Notes under the pieces: model-generated
Seen by the model: only the letters and a program-made list of their open reading frames with translations
The model's database searches: none
What the model was told of the DNA's origin: nothing
Assembly (NCBI RefSeq): GCF_001465835.2
Contig: NZ_CP013661.2
Coordinates: forward strand, 3,216,501-3,280,500
Source: Planococcus kocurii
Lineage (GTDB): Bacteria > Bacillota > Bacilli > Bacillales_A > Planococcaceae
Direction of reading: 5' to 3'
DNA length: 64,000 nucleotides
Shown: piece by piece, positions 1 to 8,239 of the stretch
Layout: the number at the start of each line of letters is the position of its first letter
How positions within the stretch are numbered: position 1 is the first letter of the stretch
Translations under genes and position numbers: made by a program

Positions 1-492
1 CCGATCAAGGCTAAATTCTTGTGCTAGTTTATTTTTGAGACCAGCGTATTCAATAACTAGGTGTGGATTATCCCTTAATTTATCGCGAAAAAGTAATTGC
101 TTTTCCCATCGTTCTTCTCCCTTTAGCATTAAATGAAGATGAGCGACACGTTTATCGTTTTTCACCTTTACAAAAAATCTTCTCCAGTCTTTGTTATCTA
201 AATGGGGAGGTACATAATGCCAATCATGATTAAATAATAACGGAGAAATATCAGTGATCTGTTCAAATGAATCCACATCAGCTATTAAATCGATGATTGG
301 TTTTGCAGGAAGATTTGGGACGGAAGTACTGCCTATGTGTATTACCTGACCTATTCCAAATCGAGAAAGGAGGCTATAAAGCTGATTTTCTTCTTGTTTC
401 CCTTTTTCTAGCCAAGTGGGATCTGGATTAGCTATTTCAATTGATTCTGTTGCCCAGACTGGCCAATTAGTTTGGTCTTCATTTTTGCTCAT
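1..492 (-). CDS. GrpB-family (UPF0157) nucleotidyltransferase-like protein, 3' part cut by window edge
   Basis: An open frame of 164 codons runs from an ATG at 492 (MSKNEDQTNWPVW...) off the left edge of the window. AGGAGG at 499-504 lies 6 bases upstream of the ATG and fixes the start. The segment HIGSTSVPNLPAKPIIDL is the hallmark of the GrpB/UPF0157 family, which has a nucleotidyltransferase-like fold; family members are usually about 170-190 residues, so only the last few residues are missing. Members are mostly uncharacterised, and the name does not imply a link to the GrpE chaperone. Family call is firm; substrate unknown. Confidence 0.85.
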   Translation of the reverse strand, partial: MSKNEDQTNWPVWATESIEIANPDPTWLEKGKQEENQLYSLLSRFGIGQVIHIGSTSVPNLPAKPIIDLIADVDSFEQITDISPLLFNHDWHYVPPHLDNKDWRRFFVKVKNDKRVAHLHLMLKGEERWEKQLLFRDKLRDNPHLVIEYAGLKNKLAQEFSLDR

Positions 493-750
493 AATTAACC
501 TCCTAAATAGAATGTTTTCGGCTAATATTTACTACACCTGGTCTATTATTAATGCTCAAAAGTCTGTCCTATATTCCATAAAAGCTTTGATACTTAAAGA
601 TTACCGTTTTTTAAGTACATAAATAGTTAACTCAGCATCACAAGAAGCCGTCACATTAGTGAATCCTTAAATATTTTCTTTCTATAATTATATCCCTTGA
701 TTATGAAAATATGAAATTATTAAAAGCAGCATGGAAACGAATAGAATACA

Positions 751-790
751 AAAAGGCCGAAACGAATTGAATTCTTCGTTTCGGCCTTTT
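751..790 (-). terminator. Rho-independent terminator (bidirectional)
   Basis: A perfect 16-bp stem (AAAAGGCCGAAACGAA, 751-766) with an 8-base loop and its complement at 775-790 lies just after the stop of the ABC ATPase gene at 798. The A/T ends of the stem give a T-run on either strand, so it can also stop transcription from the left. Confidence 0.9.
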
Positions 791-797
791 AATTCGT

Positions 798-1436
798 TCA
801 CTTCAGTTGTTCAAGCCCATAGTTCCGAACACGGAATACATGGTCGCTTAAAATATCGATGTCTTCCTGATTGTGGCTGGTCAATACAATTGTTTTTCCT
901 TGCTCTTTCAGCAAGAACAACAAATCGCGTATTTTTTCGACACTGTCTATATCCAAAGCATTAAAAGGTTCATCCAGCAAAAGCACTTCCTGGTCCTCCA
1001 TGATGGCTTGAGCCAATGCCAGTTTCTGTTTCATACCCAATGAATAATTCTTCACCTTCTGCTGTGCTGCAGGCTGCAAGCCGACAGTTGTCATCGCATC
1101 TTTAATTTGGTCATCGGTAATCTGGTTTTGAATCATCGCCAGATATTTGAGGTTTTCAAAACCACTTTTATTGCCCAAATAGCCCGGACGATCAATAATG
1201 ACGCCAAAGTTATTGGGGAACCTATTTTGTTTCCCCAGTTGTACGCCTCTTACGGTAACCGTTCCTTGATCTGGGAAGACAAACCCACACATCATTTTGA
1301 ACAAAACCGATTTGCCGGATCCATTTGGGCCAACCAATCCGTAAATTCCCCCCTTTTCAATGGAAAGATCCGTGTTCTCAAGCAGAACCAATCCCTTATA
1401 AGATTTGCTTACATCTTTCATTTCAATCAAGGTCAT
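798..1436 (-). CDS. ABC transporter ATP-binding protein
   Basis: Cytoplasmic ATPase subunit of an ABC exporter (212 residues). Walker A GPNGSGKS at residues 36-43, signature YSLGM at 131-135, Walker B VLLLDEP at 151-157 and the H-loop histidine in TSHN near 188 are all present, so it should hydrolyse ATP. It is the last gene of a five-gene minus-strand operon: PadR regulator, HAAS-domain protein, two membrane proteins and this ATPase, followed by a strong terminator. The two membrane proteins are the likely permease partners. This layout recalls exporters of lipids, peptides or antibiotics, but the substrate cannot be read from the sequence. Confidence 0.93.
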   Translation of the reverse strand: MTLIEMKDVSKSYKGLVLLENTDLSIEKGGIYGLVGPNGSGKSVLFKMMCGFVFPDQGTVTVRGVQLGKQNRFPNNFGVIIDRPGYLGNKSGFENLKYLAMIQNQITDDQIKDAMTTVGLQPAAQQKVKNYSLGMKQKLALAQAIMEDQEVLLLDEPFNALDIDSVEKIRDLLFLLKEQGKTIVLTSHNQEDIDILSDHVFRVRNYGLEQLK

Positions 1437-1451
1437 TTTGTCACTTCCTTT

Positions 1452-2948
1452 TCAGAAATTGAAATCTTTCTTACGGAGTACATAGACAAGTGCTGCCGAC
1501 AACAACAGGCTATAAATCAGCAATACTCCGGAATGCTGGACGAGCGGTGTCGATTCCAGCAATAATCCCATGCTGTTTAATCCGAAGGGAAAGAAGTAAT
1601 TGAAATTCACACCCGGAAACATGAAAATGCTCAAGCCAAGCAGAACCGAGAAACTTTTCATCACATCTTCTGTCAGCAGTGATACCAAAATCACCAGCAG
1701 GATATAGAAGACCAGCTGCAAAAATCCGTTCACCCAAAAGTGATAAAGAATCGGTGGCAAAGAAGTACCCGGAAACAACAGCGAGGTCCCGATTAACGGA
1801 TAATCAAAAGCAGTGCCAATCAATAATGCACTAGCCATCAATATCGATAGAAAAAGAAGTATAAATCCGAATAGCTTCGTCAGCCATCCGACCAGCCATT
1901 TCACCATTGAACGATGACGGATGATGGAGGTATAATTCATTTCCTTCAGCTGTGTGTGCAGAAAAAGTTGGACAAAATACATGAAGCCTAGAAAGACAAT
2001 CAAATAAAAAATGAAAGAGAGAATATCGAAACCTTCCTGAGTCGTGCCGAAAAAGGAGACAATCCAATAATCGACCGCTGTCATTTGCTCTCCGCGGAAT
2101 TGTACAGCTTTCGTGATAAGGGCAAATAAAATAAAAACACTGAATGCAAATATTGGCCATTTTTCTTTGAGCTGCGTTTTTAAAAGGGGATAATCTCTCC
2201 CAATCAGCCATAAGCTGCCAACGCCCATCAGTAGGAGAGTACCTAGAACACTAACCGGAATAATGAACTGCCCAAAACTACCGATACCATGGAACAAACT
2301 TAAATAATTCGGCAAGGAAATCCATTTAAAGGATGACGGAAACACTTTAAAGGACAGAATTGCCAGGATAAACAAGGAAGTCAAAAATGAATTGAGCAGC
2401 CATTTACTTTTGGAAACCGCGTATAACATAGCAGCCAGCAAATGGATGATGGTCAGGGTCAGGAAAAATAATAGAAACTGGCCAGCCCAAGCCAACAATG
2501 GAAAGGAGAAGGAACTGCTCAGTATGAAAAGTATTTCATTGCCATCCCGGTCCAGTTTTGAAATCTCACTCCATTCCATCGAAAAGGGAAGGCTGATGGC
2601 CAGGCTTAGAATCGCTGCGTTCCAAAGCAATAACAATAGAAACGTGAACAAGGAAAAATCCAGTGTCTGGCGAACGATCCATTTGGCATACGAGCCGAAA
2701 CGGATCAACAATGTGTATTCAAAGGAATGCGTCAGTTGATAGCCGATTCGGAAAAGGAACAATGGAAACATCAAGTAATTGATTAAATAGACGTCGTTGC
2801 TCCCTTGCAGCAAGAGATCCCAAAAGTTATAGGAGCATTCGATTCCTGAGATGGTTATCAGGGACTGCCGAATGCTCCATGCATACAGGCCAATCACAGG
2901 TACAATCAACAACCAATTCAGAGCCGGCCATCTATTCCGCGTGCTCAT
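1452..2948 (-). CDS. Large multispanning membrane protein, ABC exporter permease subunit
   Basis: About 498 residues with roughly twelve hydrophobic segments spread over the whole length, as in ABC-2-type permeases with two halves. No domain could be named beyond that. I start it at the ATG at 2948 (MSTRNRWPALNW) because AGAAGG lies 6 bases upstream; a TTG 15 bases earlier is also in frame but would put the ribosome site inside the gene. It overlaps the end of the upstream permease gene by 17 bases and is 15 bases from the ATPase gene, so the three are surely co-translated. Role as transport channel is inferred from context. Confidence 0.8.
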   Translation of the reverse strand: MSTRNRWPALNWLLIVPVIGLYAWSIRQSLITISGIECSYNFWDLLLQGSNDVYLINYLMFPLFLFRIGYQLTHSFEYTLLIRFGSYAKWIVRQTLDFSLFTFLLLLLWNAAILSLAISLPFSMEWSEISKLDRDGNEILFILSSSFSFPLLAWAGQFLLFFLTLTIIHLLAAMLYAVSKSKWLLNSFLTSLFILAILSFKVFPSSFKWISLPNYLSLFHGIGSFGQFIIPVSVLGTLLLMGVGSLWLIGRDYPLLKTQLKEKWPIFAFSVFILFALITKAVQFRGEQMTAVDYWIVSFFGTTQEGFDILSFIFYLIVFLGFMYFVQLFLHTQLKEMNYTSIIRHRSMVKWLVGWLTKLFGFILLFLSILMASALLIGTAFDYPLIGTSLLFPGTSLPPILYHFWVNGFLQLVFYILLVILVSLLTEDVMKSFSVLLGLSIFMFPGVNFNYFFPFGLNSMGLLLESTPLVQHSGVLLIYSLLLSAALVYVLRKKDFNF

Positions 2949-3720
2949 AAACAGCCTTCTCAAATCGATTTTTTGTATAAAGAATTAAAGCTGATAAAAA
3001 CAAAAGGTTTATCGAAAATGGCACCAGAACCGTCCAGAGTGGCTGTTGAGTGATGTTAAAAGGGAAGACCGTACTGGTCATTGAGAACTGCGGATAGCCC
3101 AAAACTGCAATCGCAAAATCAATGATAAAATACCAAAGAAAAGGCATCGAAAGAGCCAGGAAGCTGTTTTTGATCAGCAGCGTCAAGACATAAGCAGCCG
3201 TCGCATAGAGGACCGCGTTTACTGCCACCCATATAGAATAGAGGATGGCGTAGACAAAGGTCCCGTAGCGAAGAAAAGGCTCGAATGTGCCAACCGAAAC
3301 GACGCCTTGTCTCCGTGTGAAATAGCTGACGAGTCCGATCGCCGGTTCAATATAGACGATAAACACAAAGGGCAGGAAAATCATCAGAAAAGCAGTACCA
3401 AAAACGATCGCGGCGTTCACAATGCCTTTCGCCGTTACATACTGAGAAAGACGAACGCGAGTCTTCGTATAAGTAATGAAATTCTCTTTCTGTTCAATGG
3501 CATAACTGTTGGCGTACAGTATGATGAAAAACAAAGGAAACAGCAGGGCAATGACGCTTCCGATGGTTTCCGTGTGGACATCGACAGGCCGATAAAATTC
3601 ATAACCGGTACGTACCGCAAGAAACTGGATGGTCGGTAAAAGGGAGGTGGCGACCAAAGCTAAAAGAAAACGTTGCCATGTCATGGCCTTTTGCCATTCC
3701 GTTTTGATCAAATGCTTCAT
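2932..3720 (-). CDS. ABC-2-type permease protein
   Basis: 262 residues with an N-terminal cytoplasmic stretch (MKHLIKTEWQKAMTWQ) followed by six predicted membrane spans, the usual plan of an ABC-2 permease. The segment YAIEQKENFITYTKTR after the second span fits the loop where such permeases contact the ATPase. Starts 30 bases after the HAAS gene in the same operon; its 3' end overlaps the next membrane gene. Substrate not known. Confidence 0.85.
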   Translation of the reverse strand: MKHLIKTEWQKAMTWQRFLLALVATSLLPTIQFLAVRTGYEFYRPVDVHTETIGSVIALLFPLFFIILYANSYAIEQKENFITYTKTRVRLSQYVTAKGIVNAAIVFGTAFLMIFLPFVFIVYIEPAIGLVSYFTRRQGVVSVGTFEPFLRYGTFVYAILYSIWVAVNAVLYATAAYVLTLLIKNSFLALSMPFLWYFIIDFAIAVLGYPQFSMTSTVFPFNITQQPLWTVLVPFSINLLFLSALILYTKNRFEKAVYEHAE

Positions 3721-3750
3721 AATTGTCTCCTTTCCATAAGATCCACTTAT

Positions 3751-4452
3751 TTATCGCTTGAAATTTCTTTTTGCATGGTAACGATTGATCGCAAACCAGA
3801 TTGAAAATAGGATAATAAATCCGGTGAATCCAATTGCCAAGAGCAACAAACCGATAATCCGTGTATCCGTAATTTCCAAAACCACAAAATTTTCATCCGT
3901 GCCATAGCTGTATTCAGTTGAAAATAAGCTGGCGGGGAAACTGGCATCATTGCTTGAAGTGTAAAATGAATCTGCGGAAGAAGAGTCCGTGTAAATCCTT
4001 GATTCCTGGATGTACGTGGTTTGGTCGAGAAGCGTCTCGATTTTCTGCTCATCTGCTTCTGCCAATTCGGCAGCATCTCCAGCGATTCCACTAATGTTGT
4101 AAGCGATATCTGCTTGTTCTGCAGTCTGGTTATTGCCGTTGATGAGGATGAAAACAGCCGCAATAACTGTTACTAGCAACAGGACTGTTCCGATGGAAAG
4201 AATCCATTTTCCGAAGTTTTTCTGGCGTTCAAACATCTGATTGATCAGGTTACGCAGCTCGGTGACTTCTCCGAAACGTTCCTTGGCGATTTGGACTGCC
4301 TGATCTTCTGTTATGCCATCAGCCTGCAGTTCTTGAACCGTTTCGAGCAAATGATTTTTCATTTCCAATTTAAGTTCCTGAATTTCTTGAGTATTTCCTT
4401 TGGCATGGCGATAAACTTGATCTACATATTCATCAATCTTCCGCGTCATCAT
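3751..4452 (-). CDS. HAAS-domain (permease prefix) membrane protein
   Basis: The first ~85 residues are charged and helical, with the pattern of HAAS-type domains (IDEYVDQVYRHAKG, then a helix ending in AKERFGEVTELR). A membrane span follows at about residues 85-110, then a polar extracellular region and a second span near the C-terminus. HAAS proteins usually stand directly behind PadR genes in Bacillales and are thought to act in the same signalling unit. Start chosen at ATG 4452 because GGAGGT lies 4 bases before it; an ATG at 4449 is equally possible, and the longer frame to 4473 lacks a binding site. It overlaps the PadR gene by about 20 bases. Confidence 0.82.
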   Translation of the reverse strand: MMTRKIDEYVDQVYRHAKGNTQEIQELKLEMKNHLLETVQELQADGITEDQAVQIAKERFGEVTELRNLINQMFERQKNFGKWILSIGTVLLLVTVIAAVFILINGNNQTAEQADIAYNISGIAGDAAELAEADEQKIETLLDQTTYIQESRIYTDSSSADSFYTSSNDASFPASLFSTEYSYGTDENFVVLEITDTRIIGLLLLAIGFTGFIILFSIWFAINRYHAKRNFKR

Positions 4453-4783
4453 TTCCACCTCCGATAAATCCATCGATTATCCCTTTCACAAATTCCCACT
4501 CAGCTTGCTTTTGGCGATAGCCTTCCTGGCCTAAGGGGGTAAGCTTGTAATACTTTCTTCGCCCGCCAGCCCCTTGTTCATCTCCCCAGTAAGACTCAAT
4601 CCAGTTGTTTTTTTCCATCCGTTTCAAGGAAAGATAGAGTGTGCCTTCTTTCATCTCAAACTGGTTCTTGCTCTTTTCCCGGACCAGTTTGGCAATTTCA
4701 TAGCCGTACCGGTCTTTGGTAAAGAGAAGGGAGAGAATGATGGTGTCGATATGTCCCTTCAGCACTTCTTTGTTGATTTCCAC
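4433..4783 (-). CDS. PadR-family transcriptional regulator
   Basis: Winged-helix regulator of about 117 residues. The N-terminal domain contains ILSLLFTKDRYGYEIAKLV and the PadR wing KYYKLTPLGQEGYRQ, with the conserved EGTLYLSLKRMEK recognition region between. A GTG at 4783 (VEINKEVLKGHID) has GAGGTG 6 bases upstream and is my preferred start; a TTG at 4801 would extend it by six residues. PadR proteins usually repress the membrane genes behind them until an effector binds. An inverted repeat over the -35 of its own promoter supports autoregulation of this ABC operon. Confidence 0.88.
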   Translation of the reverse strand: MEINKEVLKGHIDTIILSLLFTKDRYGYEIAKLVREKSKNQFEMKEGTLYLSLKRMEKNNWIESYWGDEQGAGGRRKYYKLTPLGQEGYRQKQAEWEFVKGIIDGFIGGGNDDAED

Positions 4784-4803
4784 GAAATTCACCTCTTTCA
4801 ACT

Positions 4804-4837
4804 AATATAAATAACTATACCTAATAATGCAAGGTAT
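4804..4837 (-). promoter_or_regulatory. Promoter of the PadR/ABC operon with overlapping inverted-repeat operator
   Basis: On the minus strand TTGCAT (4832-4827) and TATATT (4809-4804) are separated by exactly 17 bases, a good sigma-A promoter. The inverted repeat ATACCT/AGGTAT (4817-4822 and 4832-4837) covers the -35, a fitting place for PadR. The 12-mer AATGCAAGGTAT (4826-4837) recurs at the second PadR gene (26711-26722). Confidence 0.6.
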
Positions 4838-5119
4838 TATTTAAAAAACTCTCAATAATAAGTCTATATATCTTCAAATTATCAGAAGTTTACCCAGACT
4901 ATTCCTATAAACTAATCCCCAGCAACCTTGTTTTAAGAGGATTGCTGGGGTTTCTAGATTCATATGCAAAAAAACTTAGAACAGGTGCAAAATAGCACTT
5001 AAAGTGACATTCAAATTTTCTTCTTTGTCTCTTTTGCTTTGTCTCATAATTCTTTTCAAAATCAATTTATCATAAATGGTGTCTCAAAATGATTTTAAAA
5101 GAAATGGGGAAGAAGTAGA
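4838..5119. other. Spacer with CCCCAGCAA hairpin
   Basis: About 280 bases without a gene. CCCCAGCAA (4917-4925) pairs with TTGCTGGGG (4942-4950), probably a terminator remnant. The stretch before it (AAATTATCAGAAG near 4877) weakly resembles the TTATCGGAAG core of the dispersed repeat found elsewhere in the window. Confidence 0.4.
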
Positions 5120-6016
5120 ATGTCAGATTTTGAATTAGTAATGCACCAAGATGTACTGGAGACTCAGAAGCGTTACCACAACAGGAAAATTCATATTGAA
5201 ACAAAGATGGAGGAAATCCCAAGGCAATACGACGGGGATATTCGTAGGTACAAAAAGTATCGCTGTAGTACGAGTCAAATTGTTGGAACAGAGGCGATGC
5301 TCGATTATTTATATATATCGCTGATCGAGCAAAAGGTTAAAAAAACAACATGGGAACGACGATTGGCAGCTATTCGAAAATATTTGAGTGTGATTCATGG
5401 AATAGATTTTAGAGCAAAGGCTAGAGTTGCATACGAACTTTCAGCAATGAGGAAGATGTATCGTGAAGATCAGTATGCTCACTTAATCCAAGTTCGAGGA
5501 AAGTCAGCCATTAATAAGAAGGAATTGATGAATATTATAAACACTCTTCCGATAAGAGCAAAGACGACTTGTTTAGTTAACGTGGTAACCGCCAACAGAC
5601 TCAATGAAATGGTTCGATTAAGAGTACGAGATTTTGATTTGAAAAATAGACTTGTTCATGTTTATTTGAAGAAACAAAAAAGGTGGCATACTAAACGACT
5701 CACACTAGAAGTTATTAACGCAATTGACGTTTATATACGCGAATACGACCTTAAAACAGATAATTACTTCGTAGGAAGAGTATATAAGAATGGACGCTAT
5801 GAAAGCACAGCAATCAGTGAAATAGGTTATTGCAAAGCTTTGCAGCGATGGACAGGACTCACCGGATACAATTTCAGGAAAAGCCAGGTGGTAGCGATGC
5901 ACGCAGCTGGTGCAGATGTATCAACCATCGCAAAACAAACAGGCCATCAATCACTAGAAACGTTAATTCAACATTATCTTACGGTATCTGAAGAAACCAT
6001 TGATAAGTATTTATAA
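5120..6016 (+). CDS. Tyrosine recombinase/phage integrase-like protein
   Basis: 298 residues with a SAM-like N-terminal half and a catalytic C-terminal half. Visible active-site elements: Arg160 in ANRLNEMVRLRVRDFDL, a candidate beta-hairpin Lys in KKQKRWHTKRL, Arg253 in GYNFRKSQ, His276 in TGHQS and nucleophile Tyr286 in IQHYL. The usual HxxR is NxxR here (Asn251), an unusual but tolerated change. It stands alone, with no phage genes nearby, between the ABC operon and a toxin-antitoxin pair, so it is a solitary integrase-like gene or the remnant of a mobile island. Start ATG 5120 is preceded by GGGGAAG at somewhat long spacing. Confidence 0.82.
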   Translation: MSDFELVMHQDVLETQKRYHNRKIHIETKMEEIPRQYDGDIRRYKKYRCSTSQIVGTEAMLDYLYISLIEQKVKKTTWERRLAAIRKYLSVIHGIDFRAKARVAYELSAMRKMYREDQYAHLIQVRGKSAINKKELMNIINTLPIRAKTTCLVNVVTANRLNEMVRLRVRDFDLKNRLVHVYLKKQKRWHTKRLTLEVINAIDVYIREYDLKTDNYFVGRVYKNGRYESTAISEIGYCKALQRWTGLTGYNFRKSQVVAMHAAGADVSTIAKQTGHQSLETLIQHYLTVSEETIDKYL

Positions 6017-6144
6017 ATACATGATTAAATGGCGGTGCAATTGCAAAGAAGAAGCATATAGTTTCGAGTTGGGTTCTTTCGAAGTAACAAATCCTTTGGC
6101 TTAAATGATGGTGTTCCGTATTTCAGGTCATAAAATTATATAAA

Positions 6145-6191
6145 AAAATAGAACCAGAGAAGATGTTCTTCTTTCTTTCCGGTTCTATTTT
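6145..6191. terminator. Terminator hairpin between convergent genes
   Basis: AAAATAGAACC (6145-6155) pairs with GGTTCTATTTT (6181-6191), with a second small AGAAGA/TCTTCT stem inside. It lies between the plus-strand recombinase gene and the minus-strand antitoxin gene and can serve both. Confidence 0.75.
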
Positions 6192-6213
6192 GAGTTTCTT
6201 TTATTATTGATGT

Positions 6214-6540
6214 CTATGAATGAATTAAATCTTTGCCTTTAGGATTTTCCTTAAATGTAGGAGTTAAATCTTCGAGACCACCCAAAGCTAGGAAAACTTT
6301 ATCGTATGTTTCGGATTTGATATTATCAGCACCACTTTCAATCTTCGATAGCGTCGCCTGTGTAAAAGCATCTCCATGATCTTTGATCATAGTGACAACT
6401 TCTTTTTGGGTCAAACCTAGCTCAAGACGTCTCTTGAGTATTTTTTTTCCCATAATAACAGAAATTTTATTCAAGTGTTCATTTACTTTCGGCACTTGCC
6501 TTAAGGTCCCCATCACATCGTTATAATTTTTGTTTGTCAT
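6214..6540 (-). CDS. XRE-family antitoxin, HigA-like
   Basis: 108 residues with a central helix-turn-helix (about 33-85: GLTQKEVVTMIKDHGDAFTQATLSKIESG), the classic XRE fold. It follows the HigB-like toxin gene on the same strand, the reversed toxin-first order typical of HigBA systems. AAGGAGAGGG precedes the ATG by 5-6 bases. HigA-type proteins bind the toxin and repress their own promoter. Family firm, pairing inferred from context. Confidence 0.85.
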   Translation of the reverse strand: MTNKNYNDVMGTLRQVPKVNEHLNKISVIMGKKILKRRLELGLTQKEVVTMIKDHGDAFTQATLSKIESGADNIKSETYDKVFLALGGLEDLTPTFKENPKGKDLIHS

Positions 6541-6649
6541 TTAAACCCTCTCCTTTTTTACTCAGGTTTAAAAAATTTAACCATCATTTTTTCACTCGCA
6601 CTAATTGCATGTTCAAAGTCTCGTGAATAGGTCGCCTGCTTAATAACAG

Positions 6650-6994
6650 CTAAATGGTTTGATTGCCTTTGTCGTCCATTTCATAGAAAAAGATCGCTCG
6701 AAAAGCTCCTACTGGTCTCCAATTCGCTCGTGCTTCCATCAGTGGGGGATGGTTGTTCAGTTCTTTTACCACATTGACTAGTGTGATGGGATTTCCTGCC
6801 GAACTGATACCGTATAACGTACGTTTTTCTATAGGAGGAACTCCTATATCTTTCATGTAATCAAGTAGCTGGGCTATACGAGCTGCAAGTTCGGCATAAT
6901 TTTTATCGCTCATGGCTCTATCAGCAATGGAAGTGATTAAGTCGATGACTTGTTGATTGCCATGTTCATCTGCTAAGAATTCAATTTCTACCAT
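6650..6994 (-). CDS. HigB/Gp49-like toxin (RelE superfamily), C-terminus frameshifted
   Basis: 114 residues matching the phage-derived Gp49-like family (mRNA interferase toxins): IEFLADEHGNQQVIDLI, TLYGISSAGNPITLVNVVKEL and WRPVGAFRAIFFYEMDDKG. The frame ends at GNQTI, exactly where this family normally continues with a basic C-terminal strand and helix. The -1 frame continues NHLAVIKQATYSRDFEHA...KFFKPE and stops at 6558-6560, about 17 bases before the antitoxin ATG and just ahead of its ribosome site. So the intact gene would be 6558-6994 with one base lost or gained near 6655-6660. As it stands the toxin is probably inactive or weakened. Confidence 0.75.
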   Translation of the reverse strand: MVEIEFLADEHGNQQVIDLITSIADRAMSDKNYAELAARIAQLLDYMKDIGVPPIEKRTLYGISSAGNPITLVNVVKELNNHPPLMEARANWRPVGAFRAIFFYEMDDKGNQTI

Positions 6995-7122
6995 AATTAT
7001 ATCACGTAGAATATAAATTTTCTAACAAATTATATTCTGTGTAATATATTCAGCTCCTTTTTATTGGGAATATAGAGTTACTCTATACTAATAGCTCTGA
7101 TAATGGAAAAGAGTTTCTTCTA

Positions 7123-7739
7123 TTATGATGATTTAACTGTCTCTTCTTCGAGTGCTTTGACCAATTTATAAAAGCTGGTCTTTTTCACTCCAGCTTCCTT
7201 CATGGCTTCAACTGCTGTTAGCTCTTTAGCTTTCCACTTTCTATAAACCTCTTTAAATTCCTCTGAAACAAAAACGGTTGGTCTGCCAAACTGAATGCCA
7301 TTTTGCAATGCTAAGTCGATTCCTTCTCGCTGCCGTTTTCGGATGCGTTGCCGTTCTTCTTCTGCCATCCAGGAAAGAATCTGTAAAACCAAGTCCGCAA
7401 TAAATGTCCCATGCTATCTTTGTATTGCGTAGTATCGAGTAACGGCATATCCAACACGACAATATCTGCTTCGATATTTTTCGTCAGGTCATTCCATTCT
7501 TGGAGAATCTCTTCTTTGTTTCGACCGAATCGATTCAACGAGTGGATATATAAAATATCCCCTTTTCGAATAACTCGTTTTAGTAGTTGATAGTTCGCGC
7601 GTTCAAAATTCTTGCCACTCTGTTTGTCCAGATAGATATCCCGTTCAGTGATGCCAATTTTCCGCATGGCTTCCAATTGACGACCTTCATTTTGATCTTT
7701 GCTGCTGACACGTATGCAATCAAATTTGCGATGGTGCAT
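7123..7739 (-). pseudogene. Small serine resolvase (Tn552/Bin-like), frameshifted
   Basis: The N-terminal part (7311-7739) holds the catalytic region IRVSSKDQNEGRQ with nucleophile Ser near residue 12, and SLNRFGRNKEEI. The C-terminal part lies in another frame (7123-7392: WMAEEERQRIRKRQREGI, then GRPTVFVSEEF and a final helix-turn-helix). Joining them needs one extra G near 7405: ATGGGACATTT should read ATGGGGACATTT to give MGTFIADLVLQILS. The intact product would be about 205 residues, normal for a cointegrate resolvase. Directly upstream are three inverted-repeat subsites arranged as a res site. No Tn3-type transposase is nearby, so this is a solitary or decayed element. Confidence 0.85.
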
Positions 7740-7785
7740 AATTCATCTCAGTAAACGTTTCTTTCCTCTTATTCTAACTAAAAAG

Positions 7786-7907
7786 CGTTCGTAAAAGCGA
7801 CTGTAATTCCCGAACGTTCGTAAATTGATTTACTACATTTGCGAACGCTTTTTCCGGTCATTTTTAGTCCTTTTTAAAGCGTTCGGAAAAGTGTACTTTT
7901 ACGAACG
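7786..7907. other. Three-subsite res recombination site
   Basis: Upstream of the resolvase gene are three inverted repeats built on CGTTCGTAAAA: III at 7786-7816, II at 7815-7847 and I at 7880-7907. Subsite I is a 28-bp near-perfect palindrome (CGTTCGGAAAAGT, GT, ACTTTTACGAACG). The order III-II-I away from the gene, with the 28-bp site farthest, matches res sites of Tn3-family elements, where crossover occurs in site I. Centre distances are about 30 bp (III-II) and 62 bp (II-I). Subsite I recurs at many dispersed repeats in this window. Confidence 0.72.
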
Positions 7908-7912
7908 GTTTA

Positions 7913-8101
7913 TTATGAGTTATCCTCTTTGTTTGTATATGTAATTATAATTCCAGAAATAAAAACCAAGAAAATAAGTAAATAAGATAGAAAAGGTACT
8001 ATATCGCCAATGGTTTTTTCTGTAGCTTTAGCTACCACTAAAATTACCGCTAGGAATACTAAAGATAAACCCACTAAAAATATGCCCGTTTGTTTCGTAA
8101 T
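7913..8101 (-). CDS. Small two-span membrane protein with possible ATT start
   Basis: An open frame of about 62 codons encodes two hydrophobic segments (IFLVGLSLVFLAVILVVAKA and IVPFLSYLLIFLVFISGII) and ends TYTNKEDNS. No ATG is available: an in-frame stop directly precedes an ATT at 8101, which has AAAGGGG at good spacing; a GTG lies nine codons further in. Either ATT is used, as occurs rarely in bacteria, or the start is mutated. The stop codon is only six bases from subsite I of the res site. No family recognised. Confidence 0.4.
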   Translation of the reverse strand: MTKQTGIFLVGLSLVFLAVILVVAKATEKTIGDIVPFLSYLLIFLVFISGIIITYTNKEDNS

Positions 8102-8173
8102 CTAATCCCCTTTTTATTATTTAAATATTCAGAATTTCTAAGAATTTAAATCTAATTAAATATGATAACATAT

Positions 8174-8230
8174 GAACTGAACCCCAAATGGGATCACTTT
8201 TTAAAGTGTCTTCCATTTGGGGTTCAGTTC
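8174..8230. terminator. Long hairpin terminator
   Basis: GAACTGAACCCCAAATGG pairs perfectly with its complement ending at 8230, around an inner GATCACTTT/AAAGTGtC stem. It follows the PadR/DUF2812 operon. A closely similar hairpin occurs at 44255-44303. Confidence 0.8.
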
Positions 8231-8239
8231 CATCTGTGA

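Noticed and set aside
416-622. Plus-strand 68-residue ORF
   Set aside because: It is antisense to the GrpB-family gene for most of its length, has no ribosome site and no family likeness.
6655-6665. Programmed -1 frameshift in the HigB-like toxin
   Set aside because: No slippery heptamer of the X-XXY-YYZ type and no downstream stem-loop at the shift point; a simple one-base lesion is more likely.
5120-7739. Prophage or integrative element suggested by the tyrosine recombinase next to a resolvase
   Set aside because: No phage structural, replication or conjugation genes and no repeated attachment sequence could be found; the two recombinases are of different type and both stand alone.
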